Shown: positions 9,696-18,928, counted from the first letter of the stretch. The stretch: DNA of 64,000 nt from Bin80 sp965219915 (GCA_965219915.1 OZ244794.1:1-64000); one strand, 5' to 3'. The notes: generated by a model from the sequence alone, not told the origin. Numbers and translations: made by a program.

Positions 9696-10868
9696 CTACG
9701 AAGGAGCTATTACGCGTGCTCTGACTACCCCATCAATGGCAGCCAACTGATCGAACACCGAGCTACTGATTGGACTACGAATATCAATCACGTTGTAGGC
9801 CAGGGCACCGCGCCCCTTATTTACGAGATTATCAATGTTAAGTCCGGCACCTGCAAGCACGGTTGCAAGTTGGCTGATCATTCGGGGTTCGTTTCGATTC
9901 ACTACCTGTATTCTGTACCCATCTGGATGGGGAGGGAGCGTGACTTCGGGAAAGTTGACTGAATTCTTGACAGTTCCGTTCTCAAGGTAGTTGCATATTT
10001 GTTCTGCTGCCATAACTGCACAGTTGTCCTCGGCCTCTGATGTCGATGCACCTAAATGTGGCACTGGAATCACATTGGGATGCTGTGCCAACCGCGTATC
10101 CACAAAATCCGTAACGTAGCATGCACAAATGCCTTTATCCAAAGCCTGAAAAAGTGCTTTTTCATTTACCAGCGGACCACGTGCAAAATTTAGAAGGCGC
10201 ACCCCCGTCTTCATGCGTGCAAAATGAGACGTGCTAATCAGGTCACGCGTCTTCTCATTTAGTGGCACATGTAGCGTAATGTAGTCTGCAGTCTGAATGA
10301 TCTCATCTAGACCCGTTGCCCGTGTTACTTCCCGACTCAGCCCCCATGCACTGGACACCGAAATAAACGGATCGTAACCCAGCGTCCTCATCCCGAGCGC
10401 ATTGGCTGCGTTTGCTACGGCGACCCCTATGGCACCAAGACCAATGACCCCTAGTGTCTTGCCCATGATCTCAGGGCCCTTGAAGTTTTTCTTTCCCTTT
10501 TCCACTGCAGCGGCAACATCTCCATCGTTCAGGGACCTAGCCCAGTTGATACCATCCACAATCCGCCGGGAGGCCAACAGCATACCACATATTACCAACT
10601 CCTTAACACTGTTCGCGTTGGCACCCGGTGTGTTAAAAACGACTATTCCCTGGTCGGAACATGTTTCAATGGGAATATTGTTGACCCCTGCGCCACATCG
10701 GGCAATGGCAAGGACAGAGTTCGGAAAAGTGACGCCATGAAGGCTGCGACTTCTCAACAGGATTGCATCCGGCTCTGCTACGTTTTCACCGACAACATAT
10801 TCAGTTGTGGGAAACCTTTCCAATCCATGAGAAGAAATCGTGTTGAAGGTCCTGACTTTGAACATCAA
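9696..10868 (-). CDS. serA: D-3-phosphoglycerate dehydrogenase
   Basis: First step of serine synthesis: 3-phosphoglycerate to 3-phosphohydroxypyruvate with NAD. The 390 residues show the catalytic arginine region NFARGPLVNEKALF, the Rossmann loop LGVIGLGAIGVAVANAANA, and the catalytic histidine in VPHLGASTSEAEDN. A C-terminal ACT domain from about residue 315 (VVNRNEPRMISQLATVLAGAG) is the usual site of serine feedback control. The length fits the short SerA type lacking the allosteric-substrate-binding insert. The promoter should lie in the 104-base divergent gap to the MFS gene. Confidence 0.92.
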   Translation of the reverse strand: MMFKVRTFNTISSHGLERFPTTEYVVGENVAEPDAILLRSRSLHGVTFPNSVLAIARCGAGVNNIPIETCSDQGIVVFNTPGANANSVKELVICGMLLASRRIVDGINWARSLNDGDVAAAVEKGKKNFKGPEIMGKTLGVIGLGAIGVAVANAANALGMRTLGYDPFISVSSAWGLSREVTRATGLDEIIQTADYITLHVPLNEKTRDLISTSHFARMKTGVRLLNFARGPLVNEKALFQALDKGICACYVTDFVDTRLAQHPNVIPVPHLGASTSEAEDNCAVMAAEQICNYLENGTVKNSVNFPEVTLPPHPDGYRIQVVNRNEPRMISQLATVLAGAGLNIDNLVNKGRGALAYNVIDIRSPISSSVFDQLAAIDGVVRARVIAPS

Positions 10869-10972
10869 TCAGTAATATGTGGACTTTGTTAGAGGTTGTC
10901 AATATTGAATAAAGGGGTGTAACGCACAATCGGTACTACCCTTAAATTGGGCTAACGCTCTGGACTAAACTT

Positions 10973-12265
10973 ATGAACGGACAAGAAACCAGCCGCAAAA
11001 CTATCTGGTCGTGGGCGCTTTACGACTTTGCTAACTCATCGTTCACCACGTTGACGGTAACATTCATTTATGCAACCTATTTCACACTTGGGATTGCCGA
11101 AAACGAAACCGAAGGTACCCGTCAGTGGTCGACGGCGATCGCCATCACCGCCCTCGTTGTCGCCGTGCTGTCACCATACCTTGGTGCACTTGCAGATCGC
11201 GGCGGACTGCGAAAACAGTTCCTTGCAACCTCGACGATCATCTGTGTTGCAGGCAGTATATTGCTCTTTTTTCCGCAGGAGGGACAGGTTGGGTTTGCAC
11301 TAGCGGTATTTGTGATCACGAACATTGCTTTCGAGATGGGCAACGTTTTCTACAATGCCTATCTGCCGGACATCGCTCCCGCTAAACAGATTGGACGAAT
11401 ATCGGGATACGGCTGGGGACTGGGATATCTTGGGGGTTTGCTGTGTCTGGTGGCAGCGCTCTTCGGATTTGTTCAGACGGACACACCGATTTTGGGATTC
11501 GGAACGGACAATGGGGAAAATATCCGGGCGACCAATCTTCTCGTGGCCGCTTGGTTTGCACTTTTCTCGCTCCCGATCTTTTTCCTAGTGAAAAACAAAA
11601 GCCATCAGCCGCTGCCAGATGTCAGGACGCTTATGGGGCAGGCCAACCAGCAATTGGTTTCTACTTTTCTGGAAATTTCGCGGCGTTTTCGCCAGGTCCT
11701 GCGTTTTCTTGTGGCTCGCCTGGTCTACAACGACGGGCTGATCACCGTCTTTGCCTTTGGTGGTATCTACGCCAGCACTACATTCGGTTTCTCCACGGAA
11801 AAGGTAATCGTGTTCGGCATTACGCTCAATATAGCCGCCGGGCTGGGTGCACTTGCGTTTGGATACATAGACGATAAACTTGGCGGGCGCACGACGATCA
11901 TACTCTCTCTTGCGGGATTGATCGGTTTTGGCCTTATTGCGGTCCTTGCGCGCATGGAGATATTGTTTTGGATTGCAGGTCTAGGCGCAGGACTTTTAGC
12001 TGGCCCTAATCAATCTGCAAGTCGTTCACTGCTGGGCCGGTTCACACCTGAAGGTAAACGGAATGAGTTTTATGGCTTCTTTGCCCTTTCCGGGAAATTC
12101 ACCGCCTTCCTCGGACCATTACTCCTGGGGTTGGTAGTACAGGCAACGGGCAGCCAGCGCTGGGGAATGGCTACCGTGATCTTCTTCTTTGCCGCCGGAT
12201 TGATTCTATTGCTGCGCGTAAACGAAAAAGACGGGATACGCAATGTTCTCGAGCTTGAAGAATAG
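10973..12265 (+). CDS. MFS transporter, UMF1/Atg22-like family
   Basis: A 430-residue inner-membrane protein with about 12 hydrophobic segments. The N-terminal signature WSWALYDFANSSFTTLTVTF is characteristic of the UMF1 branch of the major facilitator superfamily. These proteins relate to the yeast vacuolar amino-acid effluxer Atg22. The cytoplasmic loop GALADRGGLRKQFL after helix 3 matches the MFS loop 2-3 motif. The bacterial substrate is unknown; amino-acid or small-metabolite efflux is inferred from the yeast relative only. It stands alone, divergent from serA and convergent with rpiB. Confidence 0.85.
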   Translation: MNGQETSRKTIWSWALYDFANSSFTTLTVTFIYATYFTLGIAENETEGTRQWSTAIAITALVVAVLSPYLGALADRGGLRKQFLATSTIICVAGSILLFFPQEGQVGFALAVFVITNIAFEMGNVFYNAYLPDIAPAKQIGRISGYGWGLGYLGGLLCLVAALFGFVQTDTPILGFGTDNGENIRATNLLVAAWFALFSLPIFFLVKNKSHQPLPDVRTLMGQANQQLVSTFLEISRRFRQVLRFLVARLVYNDGLITVFAFGGIYASTTFGFSTEKVIVFGITLNIAAGLGALAFGYIDDKLGGRTTIILSLAGLIGFGLIAVLARMEILFWIAGLGAGLLAGPNQSASRSLLGRFTPEGKRNEFYGFFALSGKFTAFLGPLLLGLVVQATGSQRWGMATVIFFFAAGLILLLRVNEKDGIRNVLELEE

Positions 12266-12396
12266 CAGTCGTCCAATTTCCAAATTGCAAGCCTTTAGCA
12301 CAGTGATGCAATCTACCTGTATTCGGCCTAAGCCGAGTTCAGAGATACCGTCTGATTCTGTCTTGGCATTCATCCAAAGCCGTGAATGGAGAGCAC

Positions 12397-12861
12397 TTAA
12401 CGACTGTCAGTGCGAGTGGCATCCAGATCATTAACACGATCAATTTGAGTTACATTCCATTGATCCGTGCTGTATGGCGTATCGAACCATGCATTCAGGA
12501 TTTCCTCCAGCACCGCAGCACTAGTGGCACGCTGGCTGAGCGCCAGTGCATTTGCATGATTCCATATCCTGGCTCCCTTGGCTGTTTCCGCATCCAGACA
12601 CAATGCCGCCCGAATGCCTGGCATTTTGTTGGCTACGATTGTGCAACCGGTTCCGGTCCAACACATTACAATAGCCTCTGCAGCTTGACCCTTGAGAACC
12701 TGATCAATCGCTTGCTGAGTTACCAATGGCCAATCATGTGCTTCTTCCCCCGCATGCGGACCAAAATAGATCGGTTCATATCCGCGTTTGCGCAGCAAGT
12801 CGAGCAGCACATCAACCAGGTGGCCATACTCATCACAGCTCACAGCAATCTTTGTTAACAT
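12397..12861 (-). CDS. rpiB: Ribose-5-phosphate isomerase B family protein
   Basis: A 154-residue RpiB/LacA/LacB fold protein interconverting ribose-5-phosphate and ribulose-5-phosphate or a related sugar phosphate. The N-terminal phosphate-binding strand reads KIAVSCDEYGHL, the catalytic cysteine segment is VMCWTGTGCTIVANK near residues 66-80, and the signature NHANALALSQRATS lies near residue 105. The first motif usually carries an acidic/His pair (ASDHAG); here Asp-Glu-Tyr-Gly replaces part of it, so a different sugar phosphate is possible. It is divergent from the Nif3-like gene, with 15 bases between starts. Confidence 0.85.
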   Translation of the reverse strand: MLTKIAVSCDEYGHLVDVLLDLLRKRGYEPIYFGPHAGEEAHDWPLVTQQAIDQVLKGQAAEAIVMCWTGTGCTIVANKMPGIRAALCLDAETAKGARIWNHANALALSQRATSAAVLEEILNAWFDTPYSTDQWNVTQIDRVNDLDATRTDSR

Positions 12862-12876
12862 GACACTTTTTCACTG

Positions 12877-13698
12877 ATGGTTATATCCGAAAACCTTCCC
12901 AGCGCCCAGGATATTGCGGCTACACTTGAATCGTGGGCTAAGCTGTCCTTTGCTGAATCGTACGACAATGTAGGGCTTCATGTTGGTTCTGCCAACCGTG
13001 TGGTCAGCCGCGCGCTGGTCGCACTGGACCTCACCCCAAGTGTCGTGGAGGAAGCCGTTCAAATGGGAACGTCTATGATTCTGACGCACCATCCATTGCT
13101 TTTTCGGGCACCTCAGCGCATCTTGGACAGTGACTTCATCGGTCAGCTCATCCTCAGGCTGGCACGCGAAAACATTACACTCTACAGCATCCATACTAAC
13201 CTTGACGCGGCCCATGGAGGAGTATCCATTGCATTGGCCGAGATTCTTGGATTAGGTGACATATCATTTCTGCGGCCAGATGCAGACAATAGCTCCGGAA
13301 TGGGAGCCATTGGCCAACTATCAAGGCCACAAACCCTTGACGCATTTATGGAGCACCTTAGCATCCAACTGAACACCCCGGTGCTGCGCTATGCAGGTAG
13401 TACAGACACGCAGGTGAGTACGGTGGCGGTATGCGGAGGTTCGGGCGGCAGCCTGGTCGAAGCAGCTCTGGAGGCTGGCGCGGATGTGTACGTAACGGGC
13501 GACCTCAGCTATCACCGGTTTTTTGAGGTTCTTGGTTCTGATGGAGATTCCCGGATGGCACTCGTTGATGCAGGACATTATGAATCAGAAAAACATACAG
13601 AGGAACTCCTTTGCGCATGGTTGACCCAACGATTTCCCTCCGTTGATTTTTGTCGTACGAAAGTCTGCACCAGCCCAATACAGTATTACATCCCCTGA
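12877..13698 (+). CDS. Nif3-like dinuclear metal centre protein
   Basis: A 273-residue Nif3/YbgI/DUF34 protein. The conserved metal ligands are visible: the His pair in ILTHHPLLFRA (about residue 70), HTNLDAAHGGV (about residue 108), and the C-terminal VDAGHYESE. The family forms toroidal hexamers with two metal ions per subunit; the enzymatic role is unsettled, with GTP cyclohydrolase-like and metal-insertase proposals. It is followed 51 bases later by the coiled-coil zinc-ribbon relative. The same pair, Nif3-like then zinc-ribbon coiled coil, is a recurrent neighbourhood in Bacteroidota as I recall it. Confidence 0.9.
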   Translation: MVISENLPSAQDIAATLESWAKLSFAESYDNVGLHVGSANRVVSRALVALDLTPSVVEEAVQMGTSMILTHHPLLFRAPQRILDSDFIGQLILRLARENITLYSIHTNLDAAHGGVSIALAEILGLGDISFLRPDADNSSGMGAIGQLSRPQTLDAFMEHLSIQLNTPVLRYAGSTDTQVSTVAVCGGSGGSLVEAALEAGADVYVTGDLSYHRFFEVLGSDGDSRMALVDAGHYESEKHTEELLCAWLTQRFPSVDFCRTKVCTSPIQYYIP

Positions 13699-13749
13699 AC
13701 CTGAATCCATCTGGATTCGTTGAAGCGGGCTACCTTTTATTCCGACTTT

Positions 13750-14502
13750 ATGAGTACTACAGAAACGACCATTGGCCACCAGCTGCGTGCGCTCGTCCGG
13801 TTGCAGCATATTGATACGCTCATTGATCAAGTGGTGAAAGAGCGAGGAGATTTGCCCGACGAGATCATGGATCTTGAAGATGAGTCTGCAGGACTGACAA
13901 CCCGAATGGGCAAGATCACGCAGGAGCAGCAGGATATTGAAGTGTCACGTCGTCGCAGCGAGTTTGATATTGAAGACGCGGAAGGCCTAATAAAGAAATA
14001 TGAAGAGCAACAACTCCAGGTTCGCAACAATCGAGAGTACGACGCGCTCACCAAGGAAATAGAGGCACAGCGCGAGCGTATAGCCGCGGCTGAAAATCTC
14101 ATTGAGACCACCGCAGGCACTCTCGAAACGAACGGTGCCCTGGTTGAAGAAGCACAGCAGCGCCTCGTTGAACTGGCAGACCTTTTAGAAAAAAAACGTG
14201 AGCAACTGAACGAGGTGTTAACAACCACCGAACAGAGAAAAGAGGAGCTGGAAGGGTTGCGTAAGGATGCAGAATCTCAGGTAGACAACCGCTACCTGAG
14301 AGCGTATATGAGATTACGAAAACGATACCGGGATGGTCGTGCAGTCGTTATGTTGCAGCGTGGCGCTGCCGGCGGATTTGCAGTCCCGCCACAGCGGCAA
14401 GTAGAGATTCGTCAACGTAACCGGATCATCCCGTGCGAGCAAACTGGTCGCATTATCGTGGACAGTGAATTCTACGAGCAAGTGACCAGTGATTTAAGCT
14501 AG
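13750..14502 (+). CDS. Coiled-coil protein with degenerate C-terminal zinc ribbon
   Basis: From the ATG at 13750 the product has 250 residues; a TTG 30 bases upstream is possible but less likely. Residues about 10-185 are an almost continuous coiled coil rich in Glu, Gln, Arg and Leu. The C-terminus aligns in memory with the C4 zinc-ribbon family that is usually paired with Nif3-like proteins. Here the first CGGC knuckle reads AAGGF (about residues 205-209) and the second CxxC reads CEQT (about residue 229), so three of four cysteines are gone. The surrounding PPQRQVEIRQ and GRIIVDSEF are conserved. Metal binding is therefore doubtful; the fold may be kept without zinc. It lies directly upstream of rnpB. 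Confidence 0.8.
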   Translation: MSTTETTIGHQLRALVRLQHIDTLIDQVVKERGDLPDEIMDLEDESAGLTTRMGKITQEQQDIEVSRRRSEFDIEDAEGLIKKYEEQQLQVRNNREYDALTKEIEAQRERIAAAENLIETTAGTLETNGALVEEAQQRLVELADLLEKKREQLNEVLTTTEQRKEELEGLRKDAESQVDNRYLRAYMRLRKRYRDGRAVVMLQRGAAGGFAVPPQRQVEIRQRNRIIPCEQTGRIIVDSEFYEQVTSDLS

Positions 14503-14518
14503 TATCTTCACCAGAAAC

Positions 14519-14921
14519 GTGTCGGCCGGATCATCGCTCTGCCGTCAGGCAGGGAGGAAAGTCCGAACTCCATAGGGTAGCGTACTTCCTAACGGGAAGG
14601 CACCGCGCGAGCGGTGACGGCAAGTGCAACAGAAAGTACACCAGCCGATGAGCCGTAAATGGCTACAGGTGATGGGTGAAATGGTGGGGTAAGAGCCCAC
14701 CAGCTTCAGGGGCGACCCTGGCGGCTAGGTAAACCCTACGTGGAGCAAGGCCAAACAGCATCGCACGCCTAGGCGATAAGGTGACCCGCCAAACCAGCGA
14801 TGCGGGTGGGCCGCTTGAGGCCAGTGGCGACACTGGTCCTAGATAGATGATGATCTCCCTCGGTCTGCCGTGCAGCGGCTGCGGCATCGGGGCAGACAGA
14901 ATTCGGCTTACAGGCCGGCAC
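14519..14921 (+). ncRNA. rnpB: RNase P RNA (type A)
   Basis: The catalytic RNA that trims tRNA 5' leaders. The universally conserved 5' block GAGGAAAGTCCGAACTCC is present at about 14550-14567, and the 3' conserved block ACAGAATTCGGCTTACAG lies near 14896-14912. The ACAGAAAGTACACC-type core segment appears near 14630. The ends were set by helix P1: GTGTCGGCC at 14519-14527 pairs with GGCCGGCAC at 14913-14921. The length of about 403 nt is normal for type A. It sits 17 bases after the coiled-coil gene and is convergent with secG. Confidence 0.96.
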
Positions 14922-14960
14922 TCGCCGCCAGGGCGGCCTTCTGACAAGAGGGTCGCCCTG

Positions 14961-15344
14961 CTACTCTCCGTCCTCCACAGGGGGAGGTGGTGAGGCGTCC
15001 TCCACGGGAGGAGGCAGTGCATCGTCCAATGGCGGCGGGGGTACTTCTTCAGGAGCTGGCAGCGTTTGCTGATTTGTCTGTGGTGACTGCTGGAGAACGC
15101 TCTCCTGGGAACCACCGTCATCTATAACGAAATTGGTGAGGACACAAAGCACGATGAACACCGTGGCCATGATCCATGTACCTTTCTCGAGCACATCGGG
15201 CGCCTGACGAGCCCCCAGTATCTGGGTTGTTGCTCCCCCAGAGGCTATACCTGCCAAACCGCCTCCCTTGCCCGCCTGAAGCAGAATCAGGCCGGTCATA
15301 ACTACGCCTATGAGCGTGATGACAACAATCAGAAACGTGAACAT
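14961..15344 (-). CDS. secG: Preprotein translocase subunit SecG with long proline-rich tail
   Basis: SecG is the small inner-membrane subunit of SecYEG. Two transmembrane helices are seen, FLIVVITLIGVVMTGLILL at residues 4-22 and IMATVFIVLCVLTNFVI near residue 58. The linking loop GKGGGLAGIASGGATT is the family signature. SecG is usually 75-110 residues; this one has 127 because of a C-terminal extension of about 50 residues. It begins Gln/Ser-rich and ends as repeated acidic-proline units (PPPLDDALPPPVEDASPPPPV). The tail should be cytoplasmic or periplasmic depending on topology; its function is unknown. It is downstream of rsmE by 56 bases and probably in the same transcript. Confidence 0.93.
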   Translation of the reverse strand: MFTFLIVVITLIGVVMTGLILLQAGKGGGLAGIASGGATTQILGARQAPDVLEKGTWIMATVFIVLCVLTNFVIDDGGSQESVLQQSPQTNQQTLPAPEEVPPPPLDDALPPPVEDASPPPPVEDGE

Positions 15345-15400
15345 GTGAGGAAAAACTGATTTGGTCGGGTGCTACTGCCGAATGTATAATCCGTTCCGCA

Positions 15401-16096
15401 TTACCCTGCAAGCATCACCGCGGCTGCACTGCATATGGCTGCGGTTTCGGCGCGAAGATGACGCGGGCCCAACCGAACCAGCGTTGCACCACGCGCTTGA
15501 GCAAGTATACGTTCATTTTCAGTAAAGCCCCCTTCGGGCCCGATCAGTATCATTAACGGATCTCGACTCCGGTCTACAAGAGTCATTAAGGGCGTTGGTG
15601 CATCGGGGTCCGCAAGAAGTATATCCGGCCCCAGAACCGACTCCAAAGATATTGGCATTTGCAGCTCAGGGAGCCTGCTTCTCTTGCACTGTTTCAGGGC
15701 TGCAATCATGACTTGCCTTGCGCGGTCCTTTCGCCACGCTCGAGACTCAGTTCGTTCGGTGATCAGAGGTAGAATGGTGGTCACCCCTAACTCGACTGAT
15801 TTCTCCAAAAACATCTTGTACCGGCTTCGCTGCTTAAGCAAGGCGAGTCCAATTGTCAGCTTTCGGGTCGGCTCACACGGATTCTCTTGCGTGGCAATGA
15901 TCCGCCCACGCACTCCTTTTCGGTCACACTGTTCAACTTGTACCTTGACGTAAACGCCTTGACCGTCAACTACGGAAACGAAAGCACCCGAACGCAATCT
16001 CAGCACTTTGAATGCGTGATTCGCTTCATCTGGCGGAAACTCCACATATCCGTCCGACAGAAAAAATTCGGGTGGAACAAAGAAAAAACGGTCCAT
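15401..16096 (-). CDS. rsmE: 16S rRNA (uracil(1498)-N(3))-methyltransferase
   Basis: A SPOUT-class methyltransferase that methylates N3 of U1498 in 16S rRNA in assembled 30S subunits. The 231 residues show the N-terminal PUA-like domain (HAFKVLRLRSGAFVSVVDGQG), the family block ALLKQRSRYKMFLEKSVELG near residue 105, and the knotted SAM-binding C-terminus (ILIGPEGGFTENE near residue 185, then LGPRHLRAETAAI). It begins four bases after the stop of the BamA-like gene, so outer-membrane protein, rsmE and secG form a likely operon. Confidence 0.95.
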   Translation of the reverse strand: MDRFFFVPPEFFLSDGYVEFPPDEANHAFKVLRLRSGAFVSVVDGQGVYVKVQVEQCDRKGVRGRIIATQENPCEPTRKLTIGLALLKQRSRYKMFLEKSVELGVTTILPLITERTESRAWRKDRARQVMIAALKQCKRSRLPELQMPISLESVLGPDILLADPDAPTPLMTLVDRSRDPLMILIGPEGGFTENERILAQARGATLVRLGPRHLRAETAAICSAAAVMLAG

Positions 16097-16100
16097 TTTC

Positions 16101-17780
16101 TCAAAGCCCTAGCGATAACCCAATGTGGGCCCGCACGGCAGATAAATCCTCAGTATTTGAAGCGAACGTCAGGTTTATGATCCCTGCGGCAGTGCTAATC
16201 TGGAAACCGACGCCAAACCCGGGATACCACCCGTTGATGGACTGCGACGTCTTATGATCTTGCAGATACCCAAGATCAAAAAAACCGAAACCATAATTAA
16301 CACGATCAATCAGATATCGATATTCTGTCAGCAACCGTATAACCAGCGATGCACGAAAACGCTGTTCGTCATAACCTCGCAGACTCTGGGCCCCACCTAC
16401 CCTGAAAAGGTCACTTTCGTCAAGTTGCCGGCTACGCACCAACAATATTTCACCGCCTGTAACAAATAGACTGCGCCTGCGCAGGGGAACATACACACGC
16501 CCCCGGACGCTGAGACGGCCCTGACGCAGACTGTTTTGTTCATGGACGGGCTCTTCTATCTCGACGATTTGCTCCGCGTCTTTCGTTCCGCTTTCTGCCA
16601 GCATACTCAGCAGATAGCCTCGTGTAGGACTCAACGCATGATCAACCTGCCTGATATGGATTCCACCACCTATGAAAAGTGCATCGGCTATCGGGATTCG
16701 CTGCCTTCCCGCTATCACCTCCGTACCCGCGAGACCCGGCCGTGTGATTTCCCGGGCTACACTTGCAAAGATCTGTGTTGAGGAATCGATCCAATAGCCT
16801 AACTGCAGTCCATAATCGCGTTTACCATAGGTGGAGTCCTGCTGTAATCCTTCAAAGGAGAGGGCTAAACTCAGAGGTAGCCCCAGCACTAGCGGAGCTT
16901 CAGCATTCACCAAGACATGCCCCAGTTGACCGGGGGCCCGGTTCAATGTCAACTCCAGCGTACGCCCTCTACCGAACAAGTTTCTGAGTGCCAGGCTTCC
17001 GCTGCCAACCAGAGCCCCTCTGCCTCCTTCTGCCCGCTCATACCCCAATGCCAAATCAAACGCGCCGGGGGGACTTTCCGTGACTGGAACGTGAATTGCG
17101 ACACTGCTGTCTGTTGCCTGATAGAGCACAGGCGTATCCACGTAACTGAACACGCCTGTGGCATCCAGCTTACGTTGCATATCTGCCGGACTATAATCCT
17201 TAAGAACGATTCCAGGTGTCAGCCCGACAACATGCCGTACATAGACCTGGCCCGTTCGCCTAGCCCCTTGTAACACAACACGATCAAGTCGCGCAGGCAC
17301 GCCCTCCTGCACACGCATAACTACATCATACCGTGCACTGTCAAGGGGAATCAGTGCCTCTATGACGACTTCGGCCAATAAATAGCCCTCCTCTGAGTAC
17401 GCATCCAGTATTGCTTCCGCCGACCTTGTCAGGATATCCGATGTTATCCAGTCATCCTGTTTCAGGGGGGATTGTATTGTTTTTGAATCAATGCTTTCTA
17501 TCCCTAGAAAACTGACTTTGCCCACACGTGCACGATCTCCCAGGGATACAAAAAATACCCGGGATTTTGTGTCTTGAGAATCAATGGCGGCATGCAGGTA
17601 ACCTTCCTGATGTAGCATTCGGATTGCCTGCTGCTCCGGTGTGAGCAAACTTTCAGCAATCTCATCCGGCGACCACGGCCAGACCTCACCGTCAACTACG
17701 AGCTGCCATTGGGCATTGGCGTGCAACACCGTCACAAAAACAAACACGCACAGACAAAAACTTCGCAAGTATGCCCTCAT
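16101..17780 (-). CDS. BamA/TamA-type outer-membrane beta-barrel protein
   Basis: The likely start is the ATG at 17780: it places a typical signal peptide (MRAYLRSFCLCVFVFV, cleavage after HANA) at the N-terminus. An upstream in-frame start at 17837 would add 19 non-signal residues. The product has 559 residues. Residues about 45-215 look like two to three POTRA domains (GKVSFLGIESIDSKTI; GVPARLDRVVLQGARRTG). The rest has the alternating pattern of a 16-stranded Omp85 barrel with DLFRVGGAQSLRGYDEQRF, the conserved loop 6 V/IRGF-like motif (here LRGYDEQ). Omp85 proteins insert barrels or move substrates across the outer membrane. The short POTRA set and orphan position suggest a TamA-like or specialised homologue rather than the main BamA. 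Confidence 0.85.
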   Translation of the reverse strand: MRAYLRSFCLCVFVFVTVLHANAQWQLVVDGEVWPWSPDEIAESLLTPEQQAIRMLHQEGYLHAAIDSQDTKSRVFFVSLGDRARVGKVSFLGIESIDSKTIQSPLKQDDWITSDILTRSAEAILDAYSEEGYLLAEVVIEALIPLDSARYDVVMRVQEGVPARLDRVVLQGARRTGQVYVRHVVGLTPGIVLKDYSPADMQRKLDATGVFSYVDTPVLYQATDSSVAIHVPVTESPPGAFDLALGYERAEGGRGALVGSGSLALRNLFGRGRTLELTLNRAPGQLGHVLVNAEAPLVLGLPLSLALSFEGLQQDSTYGKRDYGLQLGYWIDSSTQIFASVAREITRPGLAGTEVIAGRQRIPIADALFIGGGIHIRQVDHALSPTRGYLLSMLAESGTKDAEQIVEIEEPVHEQNSLRQGRLSVRGRVYVPLRRRSLFVTGGEILLVRSRQLDESDLFRVGGAQSLRGYDEQRFRASLVIRLLTEYRYLIDRVNYGFGFFDLGYLQDHKTSQSINGWYPGFGVGFQISTAAGIINLTFASNTEDLSAVRAHIGLSLGL

Positions 17781-17845
17781 GAAGTCTACTGAACAGGTAA
17801 TCCGCGAGTGAAGTAATATTCGGTGTAACATGTTCACCGATCCTT

Positions 17846-18928
17846 TTGGATACCCTGATACCTACAGCTGTAACGAAAGAACTCCAGAATAAACTATTGG
17901 AGTGGTACGATCTCCATCATCGGAACCTTCCCTGGCGTGATCAAACAGACCTGTACGCGATTTGGCTCTCAGAGGTCATGCTTCAGCAAACCAGGGTTGA
18001 TCAGGTTTGGACATACTACGAGCAGTTTCTGACAGCTTTTCCGACACTTGAGGTACTTGCTGAAGCAGATCTGGATGACGTTTTGCGTGTTTGGGAGGGA
18101 CTCGGATATTATGCACGAGCCCGAAATTTGCACGCGGCAGCCCGGAAAGTCGTTGCCTCAGGTCACCTCCCATCAAACTGCAGCGAGTTGCGCTCACTTC
18201 CCGGAATTGGTCCGTATACGAGTCGGGCGATTGCGTCCATTGCATTCGGGGAAGCTGTAGCTGCGGTTGACGGAAATGTTCGCCGTGTCCTTTCCCGCCT
18301 GTTTGCACATCCCGGAAGCCCAGCTAAATCCATCCAGCAACTCGCTGATACGCTGCTTTGCAGGCCTCGACCCGGGGATCATAATCAGGCAATGATGGAG
18401 CTTGGTTCACAAGTGTGTACACCAAAGAATCCCCAATGCACTGTTTGCCCGCTTAAAAATCATTGCCTCTCCTGGTCAGAGGGTACTCCCGAAAGCTATC
18501 CGGCTCCAAAGAAAAAAAACCCTATTCCACACCATGATGTAGCCGCAGGAATACTCCGTAATTCTACCGGACAAATACTCATTCAGCAACGCGCTCCGGA
18601 AGGTCTTCTTGGCGGTCTCTGGGAGTTGCCGGGCGGCAAAGCGAAGCAAGGTGAATCGGGGCCGGAAACCTGCGCGCGTGAACTGCATGAGGAGCTTGGC
18701 GTAGAGGTGATCGTGGGGAATATGGTTGGTAAGGTCCAACATGCGTATACTCACTTCCGTATTACACTTCGAGTGTATGAATGTACGATTGCCAATGGGA
18801 AACCGGTGTCAACTGGAGGATTGACAACTGCTTGGGTTAAACCTGATGCATTGCACAGGTTTGCATTCCCAAAAGCCAATCGACGCATCCTGAATCTACT
18901 CACAGCTCCATCAACTGAAAGATCATGA
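17846..18928 (+). CDS. mutY: A/G-specific adenine DNA glycosylase with intact Nudix box
   Basis: MutY removes adenine mispaired with 8-oxoguanine. The 360 residues contain the catalytic Glu in SEVMLQQTRVDQV, the helix-hairpin-helix LPGIGPYTSRAIASIAFGE with the following catalytic Asp in AAVDGNVRRVL, and a [4Fe-4S] ligand set C-x6-C-x2-C-x5-C at about residues 191-207. The C-terminal domain that recognises 8-oxoG carries a complete Nudix box near residues 264-286 (G-x5-E-x7-RELHEELG); this box is degenerate in E. coli MutY. The start is a TTG at 17846, the only in-frame candidate giving the normal N-terminus. It is divergent from the BamA-like gene and overlaps the next gene by ATGA. Confidence 0.93.
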   Translation: MDTLIPTAVTKELQNKLLEWYDLHHRNLPWRDQTDLYAIWLSEVMLQQTRVDQVWTYYEQFLTAFPTLEVLAEADLDDVLRVWEGLGYYARARNLHAAARKVVASGHLPSNCSELRSLPGIGPYTSRAIASIAFGEAVAAVDGNVRRVLSRLFAHPGSPAKSIQQLADTLLCRPRPGDHNQAMMELGSQVCTPKNPQCTVCPLKNHCLSWSEGTPESYPAPKKKNPIPHHDVAAGILRNSTGQILIQQRAPEGLLGGLWELPGGKAKQGESGPETCARELHEELGVEVIVGNMVGKVQHAYTHFRITLRVYECTIANGKPVSTGGLTTAWVKPDALHRFAFPKANRRILNLLTAPSTERS

